From Flavobacteriales bacterium (GTDB lineage Bacteria > Bacteroidota > Bacteroidia > Flavobacteriales_F > PHOS-HE28): a stretch of 64,000 bases of DNA. Shown in pieces: positions 54,591 through 63,671 of the stretch. How positions within the stretch are numbered: the stretch's first letter is position 1; every line of letters begins with the position of its first letter. The translations under genes were made by a program, and so were the position numbers. A model generated the notes under the pieces. That model ran no database searches and was not told the DNA's origin. It saw only the letters and a program-made list of their open reading frames with translations. The DNA lies in contig JADKJM010000016.1 of assembly GCA_016721005.1 (NCBI GenBank), positions 1 to 64,000 on the forward strand, given 5' to 3'.

Positions 54591-57500
54591 CCAACCAACT
54601 GCACTGGTGATCATAACCCCCTCCTTCCTCGAAGACCACATCAGCCAGATACCGGCCTTGCAGCTGCTGGTGAAACTGGGCTACACCTATTTGAGCCCCG
54701 AGGAGGCTATGGCGCAACGCCAAGGCAAGGCGGGCAACGTGTTGTTGGAGAACATTCTGGAGGACCGGCTCAAGGCCATCAACCGCATCCAGCACAAGGG
54801 GCAGAGCTACCACTTCAGTCCGGCCAACATCTACCAGGCCATCCGCGGCCTGCGCGAAATGCCCTTGGTGGAGGGCGTGCTGAACACCAACAAGGAGGTG
54901 TACGAGCTGCTCACGCTGGGCCGCAGTTTCGAGGAGACCATCATGGGCGATACGCGCAGCTTCCCGTTGCGCTTCATCGATTGGAGCAACCCGGCCAACA
55001 ACCACTTCCACGTTACCGAGGAGTTCCCCGTGGAGCGCAAGGGCAGCACCAAAACGCGGCGGCCCGATGTGGTGCTTTTCGTCAACGGCATTCCGCTGGT
55101 GGTGATCGAATGCAAACGCCCGGACCTGCACAGCACCGAGTACGGCACACCGGTGCAACAGGCCATCAGCCAGCACCTACGCAACCAAAAGCCGGAGGAG
55201 GTGCCGCAGCTCTACATCCATGCGCAATTGCTGCTGTCCCTTGCCCAGAACGATGCACGCTACGCTACGGTGGGCACGCCCCCGCCCTTCTGGAGCCAAT
55301 GGAAAGAGGGCTTCGACTCCGCTCAGCCTGACGATACAGCGGCGCTCCATGCGCTCAAGAACACGCCGCTGGCAACCGAAAAGAAGAACGCGCTCTTCGC
55401 GGACCGGTTCCGCTACGTGCGCGCCTTCTTCGACCAGCAGGAACAAGCGGTGATGCAGGTACACGAGCAGGACCAGTTGCTCTACCGCCTCTGTCGCCCG
55501 GAGCGCTTGCTGGAGTTCGTGCAACGCTATGTGCTCTTTGATGCGGGCGAGAAGAAGGTGGCGCGCTACCAGCAGTACTTCGCCGTGAAGGGTACGCTCG
55601 AACGCGTGAAGCATCTGCAAGAAGGTCGCCGAACTGGCGGCGTCATCTGGCACACGCAGGGCAGTGGCAAGAGCCTCACCATGGTGCTGCTGGCCAAGGC
55701 CATCGCCATGGAGCCGAGCATCCGCAACGCGCGCATCGTGCTCGTCACCGACCGCATCGACCTGGACGACCAGCTCTACGGCACCTTCAAAAGCTGCGAA
55801 GCCGAAGCGGTGCAAGCCCGCAGCGGCACTCACCTCGCCGAACTGCTGCACGAACCCAAGGCGCGCATCATCACCACGTTGATGCAGAAGTTCGAGGCCG
55901 TGAGCAAACGCGGGCAGGTGGTGGATGAGAGTCCGGACATCTTCGTACTGGTGGACGAGAGCCACCGCAGCCAATACGGTGCAGGCAATGCACGCATGCT
56001 GAAGGTGCTGCCGAACGCCTGCTTCCTCGGCTTCACGGGCACACCGCTCTTGGGCAAGGAGAAGAACACCGCGCGGAAATTCGGTGGCATCATCCGGCCT
56101 GCGTACACCATTGCACAAGCCGTGGAAGATGGCGCCGTGGTGCCGCTCTTGTATGAAGGTCGCCACGTGGTGCAGGAGGTGGACGACAAGACCATCGACA
56201 CCTTCTTCGACCTGGTGAGCGAGCCACTGAACAAGTACCAGCGCGCCGACCTGAAGAAGAAGTTCAGTCGCGCCGACCAGCTGAACGCTGCGGAGCAAAA
56301 GATCTGGCGCACGGCCTTCGACGTGAGCCGCCACTGGAAGGAGAACTGGAGAGGCAGCGGCTTCAAGGCGCAGCTGACGGCGCCGAGCAAGGTGGCCGCA
56401 CTGAAGTACAAGGCGTACTTGGATGAGATCGGGATGGTGAGCAGTGAGGTGGTGATGAGCCCACCCGATACGCGCGAAGGACATGACAGCGCGTATGAAG
56501 AGACCAACGACAAGGTGCAGCAGTTCTGGAAAGGCATGATGGCCCAGTACGGCAACGAGGCCAACTACCAGAAGAACATCATCCAGCGTTTCAAGAGCGA
56601 AGGCGACCCGGAATTGCTCATCGTGGTGGACAAGTTGCTCACCGGTTTCGATGCACCGCGCAACACCGTCCTCTACCTCTGCCGCAGCCTCACCGCGCAC
56701 ACTTTGCTCCAGGCCATCGCCCGCGTGAACCGGTTGTTCGAGGGCAAGGACTTCGGCTACATCATCGACTACTACGGCGTGCTGGGCGAACTGGACCAGG
56801 CGCTTACCGCCTACAGCGAATTGAGCGGTTTCGATGAGGAGGACCTCGCAGGTACCATCACCCACGTGAAAGAGGAAGTGGAGAAGCTTGCTGAGCGGCA
56901 CGCGCAGCTGTGGGACCTTTTCAAGACCCTGCCCAACAAGCAGGACCCCGAAGCCTTCCAGCAGCACCTGTCGCCGCAGGACGTGCGCGACCAATTCTAC
57001 GACCGGCTCTCGCTCTTCGTGCGAACCTTGAAGATGGCCTTGAGCACATTGGACTTCTTGAAGACCACGCCAGAGGAGAAAGTGGAACGATACCGCCGGG
57101 ACGCGGCGTTCTTTCTGCGCTTGCGCGTCTCAGTGAAGATGCGTTACAGCGATGCCATCGACTACCGCCAATACGAAGCGCAAGTACAGAAGCTCATCGA
57201 CACGCACATCAAGAGCAACGAGGTGCTACAACTCACCGAGCAAGTGAACATCTTCGACAAGCAAGCCTTCGCCGAGGAAGTGGAGAAGGTGGAAGGTGCC
57301 GGAAGCCGTGCGGACATGATCGCGAGCCGCACCAAGAAGACCATCAGCGAGCGCATGGAAGAGGACCCCGTGCTCTTCAAGAAGTTCAGCAAGCTCTTGG
57401 AAGAGACCATCGAGGCCTACCGCGATAAACGCATCAGCGACCTGGACTATCTGAAGCAGGCCACCCGCATCATGGATCAGGTGCGCACCGGCAGCGAAGG

Positions 57501-57813
57501 CGACGAACCGGCGAACGTGAAGGACAAGGAAGTGGCACGGGCCTTCTACCGCATCGTGCAGGAAACAGTGAAGGCCTTGGACATGGAGCTGGACGGTGCG
57601 CGCGCCGGGGCCATTGCCATCCGCTTGGACGAACTCGTGAATGCGCACCGTATTGTGGATTGGACGCGCAAGAGCGACGTGCAGAACAGGATGCGGCAGG
57701 CCATGGAGGACTACCTCTACGAATTGCGCGAGGATGGCCTCGAACTAGGCTTCGATGCCATTGATGAGATCCTGGACGGCGTGATGCGCGTGGCCACACA
57801 CCGCTACGCGTAA
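54577..57813 (+). CDS. hsdR: Type I restriction subunit R
   Basis: The motor-nuclease that moves DNA and cuts it. Its 1078 residues have an N-terminal nuclease domain with RRPDVVLFVNGIPLVVIECK (PD-(D/E)XK). A helicase follows with Walker A TQGSGKSLTM (Lys365), RIVLVTDRIDLDDQLYGTF, VLVDESHRSQYG (DEAD-type), LGFTGTPLLG and LLIVVDKLLTGFDAPRNTVL, then HTLLQAIARVNR. The C-terminus is helical (KTISERMEEDPVLFKKFSKL) and ends YLYELREDGLELGFDAIDEI. The start at 54577 is a GTG inside the E2-like gene; a GTG at 54607 would also fit. The metallopeptidase gene overlaps its stop by 1 bp. Confidence 0.96.
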   Translation: MFVPNQPTALVIITPSFLEDHISQIPALQLLVKLGYTYLSPEEAMAQRQGKAGNVLLENILEDRLKAINRIQHKGQSYHFSPANIYQAIRGLREMPLVEGVLNTNKEVYELLTLGRSFEETIMGDTRSFPLRFIDWSNPANNHFHVTEEFPVERKGSTKTRRPDVVLFVNGIPLVVIECKRPDLHSTEYGTPVQQAISQHLRNQKPEEVPQLYIHAQLLLSLAQNDARYATVGTPPPFWSQWKEGFDSAQPDDTAALHALKNTPLATEKKNALFADRFRYVRAFFDQQEQAVMQVHEQDQLLYRLCRPERLLEFVQRYVLFDAGEKKVARYQQYFAVKGTLERVKHLQEGRRTGGVIWHTQGSGKSLTMVLLAKAIAMEPSIRNARIVLVTDRIDLDDQLYGTFKSCEAEAVQARSGTHLAELLHEPKARIITTLMQKFEAVSKRGQVVDESPDIFVLVDESHRSQYGAGNARMLKVLPNACFLGFTGTPLLGKEKNTARKFGGIIRPAYTIAQAVEDGAVVPLLYEGRHVVQEVDDKTIDTFFDLVSEPLNKYQRADLKKKFSRADQLNAAEQKIWRTAFDVSRHWKENWRGSGFKAQLTAPSKVAALKYKAYLDEIGMVSSEVVMSPPDTREGHDSAYEETNDKVQQFWKGMMAQYGNEANYQKNIIQRFKSEGDPELLIVVDKLLTGFDAPRNTVLYLCRSLTAHTLLQAIARVNRLFEGKDFGYIIDYYGVLGELDQALTAYSELSGFDEEDLAGTITHVKEEVEKLAERHAQLWDLFKTLPNKQDPEAFQQHLSPQDVRDQFYDRLSLFVRTLKMALSTLDFLKTTPEEKVERYRRDAAFFLRLRVSVKMRYSDAIDYRQYEAQVQKLIDTHIKSNEVLQLTEQVNIFDKQAFAEEVEKVEGAGSRADMIASRTKKTISERMEEDPVLFKKFSKLLEETIEAYRDKRISDLDYLKQATRIMDQVRTGSEGDEPANVKDKEVARAFYRIVQETVKALDMELDGARAGAIAIRLDELVNAHRIVDWTRKSDVQNRMRQAMEDYLYELREDGLELGFDAIDEILDGVMRVATHRYA

Positions 57814-58520
57814 TGGAAGAGCGTAGCGTGCCATACGGCAACAGCACGGTGTGGTACCACTTGGTCCGCACGGATCGTCGCACCTTGGGTTTCATCATCC
57901 ACCCGGATACGCGCGTGGAGTTGCGCGCACCACATTCAGCGGATGTGAAGAAGGTGGATGAACTGGTGATGCGCAAGGCTGCGTGGATCCGCCGACAACA
58001 GGACTTCTTCCGTGCCTTCCTTCCGCTCACGCCTCCCCGCGAATACGTGAGCGGCGAAACGCACCGCTACCTCGGCAAGCAATACCGATTGAAGGTGAGC
58101 GCGACCAAGGGCAAGGAAGAAGTGAAGTTGCTGGGCGGTCGGCTACATGTGCTAACGCACCATCCGAAAGACGCCTTGCATGTATCCGGCCTACTGGCTG
58201 GTTGGTACCGCAGCAAAGCCACGGCCCGTTTCGAGAAAGCGGCGGATCATGCACTGGAAGTATTGAAGAAGCACAAGCTCACTCGCCCGTCCGTCATTGT
58301 GCGCCGCATGAGCATGCGCTGGGGAAGCTGCACACCCAAGGGCCGCATCATGCTGAACCCGGAGCTGATCAAAGCACCCGGCCGTTGCATTGACTACGTG
58401 GTGATCCATGAGCTGTGCCACCTCATCCATCCGGATCATAGCAATTCGTATTATCGCTTGTTGGACCGCGTGATGCCGGACTGGAAGCGGTGGAAGGAAC
58501 GGTTGGAACACAGCATGTAG
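57813..58520 (+). CDS. YgjP-like zinc metallopeptidase
   Basis: A 235-residue protein of the YgjP/DUF45 group, with zinc-binding motif VIHELCHLIHPDHSNSYYRL (His199, Glu200, His203). Before it come RPSVIVRRMSMRWGSCTPKG and RIMLNPELIKAP, both conserved in this family. It is commonly linked to type I restriction loci. The role is unknown, but a proteolytic check on the complex has been proposed for related Spr-T-like genes (general idea, not tested here). It follows hsdR with a 1-bp overlap and precedes the 753-residue protein by 27 bp. Confidence 0.88.
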   Translation: MEERSVPYGNSTVWYHLVRTDRRTLGFIIHPDTRVELRAPHSADVKKVDELVMRKAAWIRRQQDFFRAFLPLTPPREYVSGETHRYLGKQYRLKVSATKGKEEVKLLGGRLHVLTHHPKDALHVSGLLAGWYRSKATARFEKAADHALEVLKKHKLTRPSVIVRRMSMRWGSCTPKGRIMLNPELIKAPGRCIDYVVIHELCHLIHPDHSNSYYRLLDRVMPDWKRWKERLEHSM

Positions 58521-58547
58521 GACCCTCATCTTCAAGCCACCCCACCG

Positions 58548-60809
58548 ATGGACCTGGAAGAGTTGCGTGATCGCTACCAACTGCCGGAAGAGGTCGTAGA
58601 CTTCTGTCGGTCCGCTGGCTTGCTCACGCTGGGCGCCATCCAAGAACATGAAGCGGTGCATGGCACGTTCCTGAACCTGAACGGAGCCGACATCGCGGTC
58701 GAGAAGCGCTTGCACGATGTGCTTACCGCTGTCCGACTGCAGGATACGAACGAACTCTATGGAGTGATCCCCGCGGTCGAGTGGGATGCGGAACAAGCAC
58801 GGCTGCACTCTAGAAGAATGCGAGTAGAAACGCCGGGGCGGAGCGATGCCATGCGCGACCCGGACCCGGACTTGGAGCGTATTCTCGACCTGTTCAACCT
58901 TTCCATACGGGCCTACAATGTGTGCAAGACGAATGAGCTATGGAGCCTATCCGGGATCATGGCGTTCTCCTTGAAGCACGATGGCTTCAAGAAACTCCGG
59001 AACTGCGGCATCAAGACGCAAATGGAACTTATGGATATGCTCCATGAAGCATCCATCATGGGTTACCTCGAAGGGGAGCCAGCCAGATCCTCTGTGGCTG
59101 TGCGGGATGAATGGATGGAGTTGATCCTCCGGAACGAGTACGCCAAGCTCAGTACGAAGGCGCGGAATGTGTTGGCCTCACTTCTCGGAGTGCCTACCGC
59201 CAAAGAGACGATCGGTTTCTTCAAACGCAATGGTCACCAATTGAACAAGCTTCTCCGGGTCGGAAAACCGGTGCTAAGGGAACTGCATGCGATGCGTGAT
59301 GCGCTATTGATGGGCATGGCACAGCACAAGGTCACCACCTCCTTGGACCCGGAGCACCATGCTCCATTCCCCGTGTTGGGGTTATGGTTCTTCCGCAACA
59401 GGGTCTCTCCGAAAGCGCAACAAGCGCTGTTCAACAAGGACGGCAGGATGACACTACTCCGGTTCTTGGACGTTCACCTCGGCGAGTTGGACGCCCGTTC
59501 CGCAAACCGGATCTGTCTATTGCATCTGCGCGAAAGTGGTTCAGGAATGACGCTGGAAGCGTTGGGTGCGGAAGTTGGCCTGACCAGTGAAAGGGTCCGC
59601 CAGGTCTTGCACAAGGTGGACCAGCACATGATGCCGAAATTGGACCTTATTGCCGATCTACCCGACGTCCGAGACAACTATCCGGAACTGGTCGGATCCG
59701 ATCCGCTATTCATTGCTACCGCGGAGTTGACCGATACGTTGAACACGGTGGAGCGCACGGATTGGTCGCCGTTGTTCGTGTTGTTCGTAGCCCAGGTTAT
59801 TCATGGAACCGATCATGTACATGTATCATGGTGCGACCTATTCGGCAATGAACCGGTCTCCAAAGGGTTAGAGCGCACTTCCCCGTTCATGGTCGCGAAG
59901 GACACAGCACCCGGGCTGGACATCATTCTTCCAAGACTCGCCGCACGATATGCGGAAAAGCGGAGGGAGGAAGAGGCATTCGACCTGCTGAACCAGCTTG
60001 GTTTCACAGACCCCGATGTACGCGCACGCTTGTTATCAGTTGCACAACGCTTGTGTCAACTGCGCTATCCGGAGGTCACCTTCAGGGATGGTGTTTGTAT
60101 TCTTCCGCCGAACAAGAAGAAACTCCAAGAGGACATACTCCAAGAGATCCTGGTCATATTGAACGAACCCAGCCATGTGTCCCGCATCATTGAGGAATGG
60201 GAGCACCGCTTCCCTGCCTATCCCATTACTGTCAGCGGCGTCCGGAGCGCGGCCATTCGCGATAAGAAGCGCTTCCTTTCCATTGGCCGGACCAGCACCT
60301 ATGGATTGCGGCGCTGGGAGAAGGAACGACCGGGATTGAAGGGTGGTACCATCAGGAGCATTGTGATCGAACTGCTCGAGCGATCCGACGTGCCCGTTCA
60401 TATCGACGACCTTGAACCGGGGGTGAAGCGGTTCCGTCCAACCACGAACTCCAAGAACATCATCCAGAACCTCCGGATCGACCTATCAGGTGATTTCACC
60501 CTGCTCCCGGGCGGATTTGTAGGCCTTTCGAAGAAGACCTATGACCGTATCCCTGAGCCACCGATTCCGGTGCCGGGTAGTTTGATGCGTCGCAAGGTCA
60601 TCGGCAAATTCGTCGGTCAACACCGCGATCGGTTGGCAGCCTTCATTGCCGAGAGGTGCAAGGCCTCATCCGTTCGGATCGAGCGTGTCATCGATGAAGC
60701 GATAAGCGAACGTCGACTCTACGTCGACAGTTCAGGGTTCATTCGATCAACTCCTCCAAGCGATGCTGCTGCCGGGCCATGGTTGGATGAGATCCCATTC
60801 CCTTCCTGA
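58548..60809 (+). CDS. Large DNA-binding protein with RNA-polymerase-like modules
   Basis: I do not recognise the 753-residue protein as a whole. Three parts stand out. Residues about 114-165 (NLSIRAYNVCKTNELWSLSG...GFKKLRNCGIKTQMELMDML) resemble the alpha-CTD of RNA polymerase. Residues about 330-358 (SGMTLEALGAEVGLTSERVR-QVLHKV) are a sigma-70 region 4-type helix-turn-helix. Residues about 599-665 (GGTIRSIVIELLERSDVPVH, then a strand-rich stretch) resemble a HARE-HTH domain. It ends the operon at 60809. A regulatory or DNA-sensing role in the island is an inference. The comparisons are by eye. Confidence 0.6.
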   Translation: MDLEELRDRYQLPEEVVDFCRSAGLLTLGAIQEHEAVHGTFLNLNGADIAVEKRLHDVLTAVRLQDTNELYGVIPAVEWDAEQARLHSRRMRVETPGRSDAMRDPDPDLERILDLFNLSIRAYNVCKTNELWSLSGIMAFSLKHDGFKKLRNCGIKTQMELMDMLHEASIMGYLEGEPARSSVAVRDEWMELILRNEYAKLSTKARNVLASLLGVPTAKETIGFFKRNGHQLNKLLRVGKPVLRELHAMRDALLMGMAQHKVTTSLDPEHHAPFPVLGLWFFRNRVSPKAQQALFNKDGRMTLLRFLDVHLGELDARSANRICLLHLRESGSGMTLEALGAEVGLTSERVRQVLHKVDQHMMPKLDLIADLPDVRDNYPELVGSDPLFIATAELTDTLNTVERTDWSPLFVLFVAQVIHGTDHVHVSWCDLFGNEPVSKGLERTSPFMVAKDTAPGLDIILPRLAARYAEKRREEEAFDLLNQLGFTDPDVRARLLSVAQRLCQLRYPEVTFRDGVCILPPNKKKLQEDILQEILVILNEPSHVSRIIEEWEHRFPAYPITVSGVRSAAIRDKKRFLSIGRTSTYGLRRWEKERPGLKGGTIRSIVIELLERSDVPVHIDDLEPGVKRFRPTTNSKNIIQNLRIDLSGDFTLLPGGFVGLSKKTYDRIPEPPIPVPGSLMRRKVIGKFVGQHRDRLAAFIAERCKASSVRIERVIDEAISERRLYVDSSGFIRSTPPSDAAAGPWLDEIPFPS

Positions 60810-61048
60810 CGCCCTACAACTGCACCAGCGCGAATCGCACCCCCGCTGCCACGCGTGTGGAAATGGTGGCTCTCTATCAAGGTGAACCTCACCGCGTAAG
60901 CAATGAGCTGATCCAACAAGTGGTCATGGACCACGAAGAAGGTGAACCTCACCGCCACGTAAAATGCCAAGGCAAGTGGTCCAAACTGAAAGCGCTGATC
61001 GGCAGCGAGGCCGTGCGAAGAACGTGGCACAGGATGTAGGTTAACCCC
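60810..61048. other. Intergenic region with a 17-bp direct repeat
   Basis: It contains aaggtgaacctcaccgc twice (60879-60895 and 60939-60955, exactly 60 bp apart). A 60-codon frame from 60857 to 61039 (MEMVALYQGEPHRVSNELIQ) crosses both copies. I do not recognise it and doubt it is a gene. Confidence 0.35.
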
Positions 61049-61618
61049 TCACCCCCCCACCCTATCCAACGCCGTCCGCACCCCCCGCGTCCTTTTCCGG
61101 AACGCGCTCGGCGTCATCCCCGTGAGTTGTTTGAACTGCGCGCTGAGGTGCGCCGCGCTGCTGAAGCCCGTAGCGAAGGCGATCTCGGAAAAGGTCTTCT
61201 CGTCGTAGCGGATCAACTCCTTCACGCGCTCCAGGCGTTGCAAGAGGAAGTAGTGTTCGAGGGTGATCCCTTCCACCTCGCTGAACAACTTGCTCACCGA
61301 GGAGAGCTCGCGGTGCGCCGTGTCCTGCACCAGCTTGGCGAGTTCCACGCGCCGGCCGTCGCTGTGGTGTACGTGCGTGACGATGGCCGCCTTCACCCGC
61401 GTGATGATCGCGGAGTCGCGGTCCTCCACCAGATCGAAACCCGCCGCGCGTAAGTGCACCGCCAAGCGTTGCCGTGCGGCTTCATCAGGTGCGGAGGCCA
61501 ACTCCACTTCGCCCAAGCCCACGCGCACGGTTTCCAGGGGTATGTCATCCAGGATGCGCTGCACCGCCGCAATGCAGCGATCGCAGACCATGTTGCGAAT
61601 GACCAAATTGGCAGACAC
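61049..61618 (-). CDS. AraC-type regulator with N-terminal HMA-like metal-binding domain
   Basis: A 189-residue transcription factor. Its N-terminus (LVIRNMVCDRCIAAVQRILD) is an HMA-like domain with a CxxC pair. Next comes a loop and helix, then the AraC helix-turn-helix (LSSVSKLFSEVEGITLEHYF, FSEIAFATGFSSAAHLSAQF, KQLTGMTPSAFRKRTRGV). It may sense a soft metal and control metal genes. The start is a GTG at 61618, 3 bp after the stop of the BNR protein, so the two are translationally coupled, which is odd for such different products. Confidence 0.85.
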   Translation of the reverse strand: MSANLVIRNMVCDRCIAAVQRILDDIPLETVRVGLGEVELASAPDEAARQRLAVHLRAAGFDLVEDRDSAIITRVKAAIVTHVHHSDGRRVELAKLVQDTAHRELSSVSKLFSEVEGITLEHYFLLQRLERVKELIRYDEKTFSEIAFATGFSSAAHLSAQFKQLTGMTPSAFRKRTRGVRTALDRVGG

Positions 61619-61621
61619 GGT

Positions 61622-63058
61622 TCAGCGGTTGAAGAAACGCCACTCCGCAATGCGGTCCCCGGGACCACGCACGCGCAACACGTGGATGGCCTGTGGCAGG
61701 TCGCGGAGTTTCACGCGGTCGTTCCGCACCGTCGCGGCGTGTACCAGTTTCCCTTGGGCATCGAACACTTCTGCCGAGGTCCACGAGCCGCCGCTCAGGA
61801 CCACACTGTTATCCGTGGGATCGAAGCGGAAGTGCGTATCGCTCGCTGTCGCGTCATCGATCCCCACGCCGCTCTGGATCACCGCCCTGCGGTAGCGCAC
61901 CTGGTTGGTGCCCGCCTCGCCCCACACGATGTGGAAGGCGCCATCGGCATAGGCGATGTCCGGTGTGCGCTGTGATCCGGTGAGATCCACGTTCACGATC
62001 TCCGCTGCGCTGAGTCCGTTCACGCCGGATACGCTCCAACTGAAGAAGATGTCGCGCGCGCCGTTGGTGTATTGTTCCCACACCACGCCGAGCGTATCCC
62101 CTACCCCTGCGATGCGCGGGAAATTCTGTTGCACGCCGGAGGCTTCGCCGGGCATCACAAAGCGTTGCGTGCCGGTGGAAAGATCCGCCGCAAGTGCGGT
62201 TCCGATATGTACTTTGGTGCCGTTGCTCGCGCCGGACATCCATACATAGCGCACGCTGTCGCCCGCGAGGTAGCCATCGGGACCGCTGCTCGGGCAGGCG
62301 TTCAGCACCCAGCCGGTGGCGTCCACTTCATTCCCCACGGGGAAGGTCATTCCGCCATCCAACGACGTGGCGCCCCAGATCACGCGGATGTTGGAACCCG
62401 CATTGCGATACAGCGCGACCGCCTTGTTGTCCTGGACCATGATCTGGTTCGGGCAGCAATCACAGACCTCGCCCGGTGCATAGGGCGTACTGATCTGGAC
62501 CGGTGACATGAAGGCGCCGCCCATCATGTGCGTGACCACTTGCCGCGCACCGTTCCAACCGCCATCGAACTGCATGTACTGCACCACGGGCAGGTCCGGA
62601 TCGCTCAAGGCGATGGTGGGGAAACGGGAGACGAGGCCATCGAAGGGATCCACGCGCATGGTATCGCCCCAGGTGGAACCGCCGTCATCCGAGCGCCGCG
62701 CATACACCGGCTTGGTCTCTTCCGGTGTCGCCTTCATCACCACCCACACGGTGTTGCCTACCGCGGCGATGCTGCTGCCCATCCAATCCGCCACCGCCGG
62801 CACACAACCGGGCGTGCTTACTTCCATGGCGCTGGTGAATCCGGTTCCGCTACCGATGGCCACGTAGTTCCGTGCCGGGCCACTTGCACCCCAGAGCACC
62901 ACCGGCGCGCCGGAGGCGTTCAGCGCGATGCGCGGGCGCAGCATGCCTTGGGCGGGCGCATTGCAATCCACCGGTGCATCCCACGCGATGGTGGGTGCCT
63001 GCGCGAACGAGGCAAGTGAAAGAAAAGAGGCGAGGGTGAGGGTGAGGGTTCTCATCAT
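61622..63058 (-). CDS. Secreted BNR/sialidase-like beta-propeller protein with T9SS sorting domain
   Basis: 478 residues. The start MMRTLTLTLASFLSLASFAQ at 63058 is a signal peptide. The body shows repeated BNR-like boxes (RRSDDGGSTWGDTMRVD, VIWGATSLDGGMTFPVGNEV) and DGPDGYLAGDSVRYVWMSGA-type strands, suggesting a six-bladed propeller. Two Cys-Cys pairs (VCDCCPNQ) are unusual. The C-terminus (NSVVLSGGSWTSAEVFDAQG, KLVHAATVRNDRVKLRDLPQ, AIHVLRVRGPG) resembles a type A T9SS domain. No catalytic sialidase residues can be asserted. Likely cell-surface. Confidence 0.75.
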   Translation of the reverse strand: MMRTLTLTLASFLSLASFAQAPTIAWDAPVDCNAPAQGMLRPRIALNASGAPVVLWGASGPARNYVAIGSGTGFTSAMEVSTPGCVPAVADWMGSSIAAVGNTVWVVMKATPEETKPVYARRSDDGGSTWGDTMRVDPFDGLVSRFPTIALSDPDLPVVQYMQFDGGWNGARQVVTHMMGGAFMSPVQISTPYAPGEVCDCCPNQIMVQDNKAVALYRNAGSNIRVIWGATSLDGGMTFPVGNEVDATGWVLNACPSSGPDGYLAGDSVRYVWMSGASNGTKVHIGTALAADLSTGTQRFVMPGEASGVQQNFPRIAGVGDTLGVVWEQYTNGARDIFFSWSVSGVNGLSAAEIVNVDLTGSQRTPDIAYADGAFHIVWGEAGTNQVRYRRAVIQSGVGIDDATASDTHFRFDPTDNSVVLSGGSWTSAEVFDAQGKLVHAATVRNDRVKLRDLPQAIHVLRVRGPGDRIAEWRFFNR

Positions 63059-63113
63059 GTGTTCCGTGTGGCAAGGGTCATTCGATCCGTTCAAGGTATC
63101 CATCCGGCGATCC

Positions 63114-63539
63114 CTACTTCGCACGCATCCGGTTGCCGCGCGCTTCGTGCGTGAGTTCGACGAGGCCGAGTGCTTCCATCAATGGCGGCAGGTAGACCCC
63201 GAAGCGGCCGCGCAGTCCTTTCTTCAAGCCATACCATCCCTTCACCGGATTCTTCGGTGATCGGCCCCATGCTTCCACGGTGCCCTCCTTTGCTGGTTTC
63301 TGCTCATCGGCGCCACCGAGGTCCATCCAATCGCCGTGCTTCTTCAACATCGCGTGCAGGTCGGTGATCGCGGAAAGCTCGTAGAGCAATACGGTCTTGC
63401 CGACCGTACAGACCAGCACCTCTTGCATCCCTGTGCTGAGCGAAGTCGAAGCATCCTTCTCCTCCACATGCATGGTGTATTCCGATGTGCCCGGAGGCGT
63501 CTTCAGTTTCCAGGGGGTGTCCTTGCCGCGCTTTTCCAT
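63114..63539 (-). CDS. Small conserved protein of unknown function (DUF6855-like)
   Basis: A 141-residue protein without signal peptide. The start at 63539 (MEKRGKDTPWKLKTPPGTSE) is preferred; an upstream in-frame start at 63632 would add 31 less likely residues. Conserved-looking parts are GKTVLLYELSAITDLHAMLK, KEGTVEAWGRSPKNPVKGWY and GLKKGLRGRFGVYLPPLMEA, ending HEARGNRMRAK. The pattern is one I recall as DUF6855. At 63433-63453 it carries an in-frame short repeat (KDASTSLSTG) that is shared with copA. Confidence 0.6.
   Translation of the reverse strand: MEKRGKDTPWKLKTPPGTSEYTMHVEEKDASTSLSTGMQEVLVCTVGKTVLLYELSAITDLHAMLKKHGDWMDLGGADEQKPAKEGTVEAWGRSPKNPVKGWYGLKKGLRGRFGVYLPPLMEALGLVELTHEARGNRMRAK
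63433..63453. repeat. Repeat with core ctgagcgaagtcga inside the DUF gene
   Basis: Inverted copy of the copA-embedded repeat at 38772-38793, with a 14-bp identical core. It is in frame and adds about seven residues to the host protein. Confidence 0.6.
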
Positions 63540-63671
63540 GTTCGGGTGTTGTGGTACGAAGGTCGGAACACATGGCTCGAGGCTCATGTCTCCATTTGAG
63601 CTGCGCTTGCCGTGTACAGTAACCTTCCACATCTCGCTCGACCAATGGGCAGTTCAAAGGCTTGGTCTTGA

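Noticed and set aside
55177..56994. 605-codon open frame antisense to hsdR
   Set aside because: hsdR motifs are all on +; the minus frame has shadow composition and no domain.
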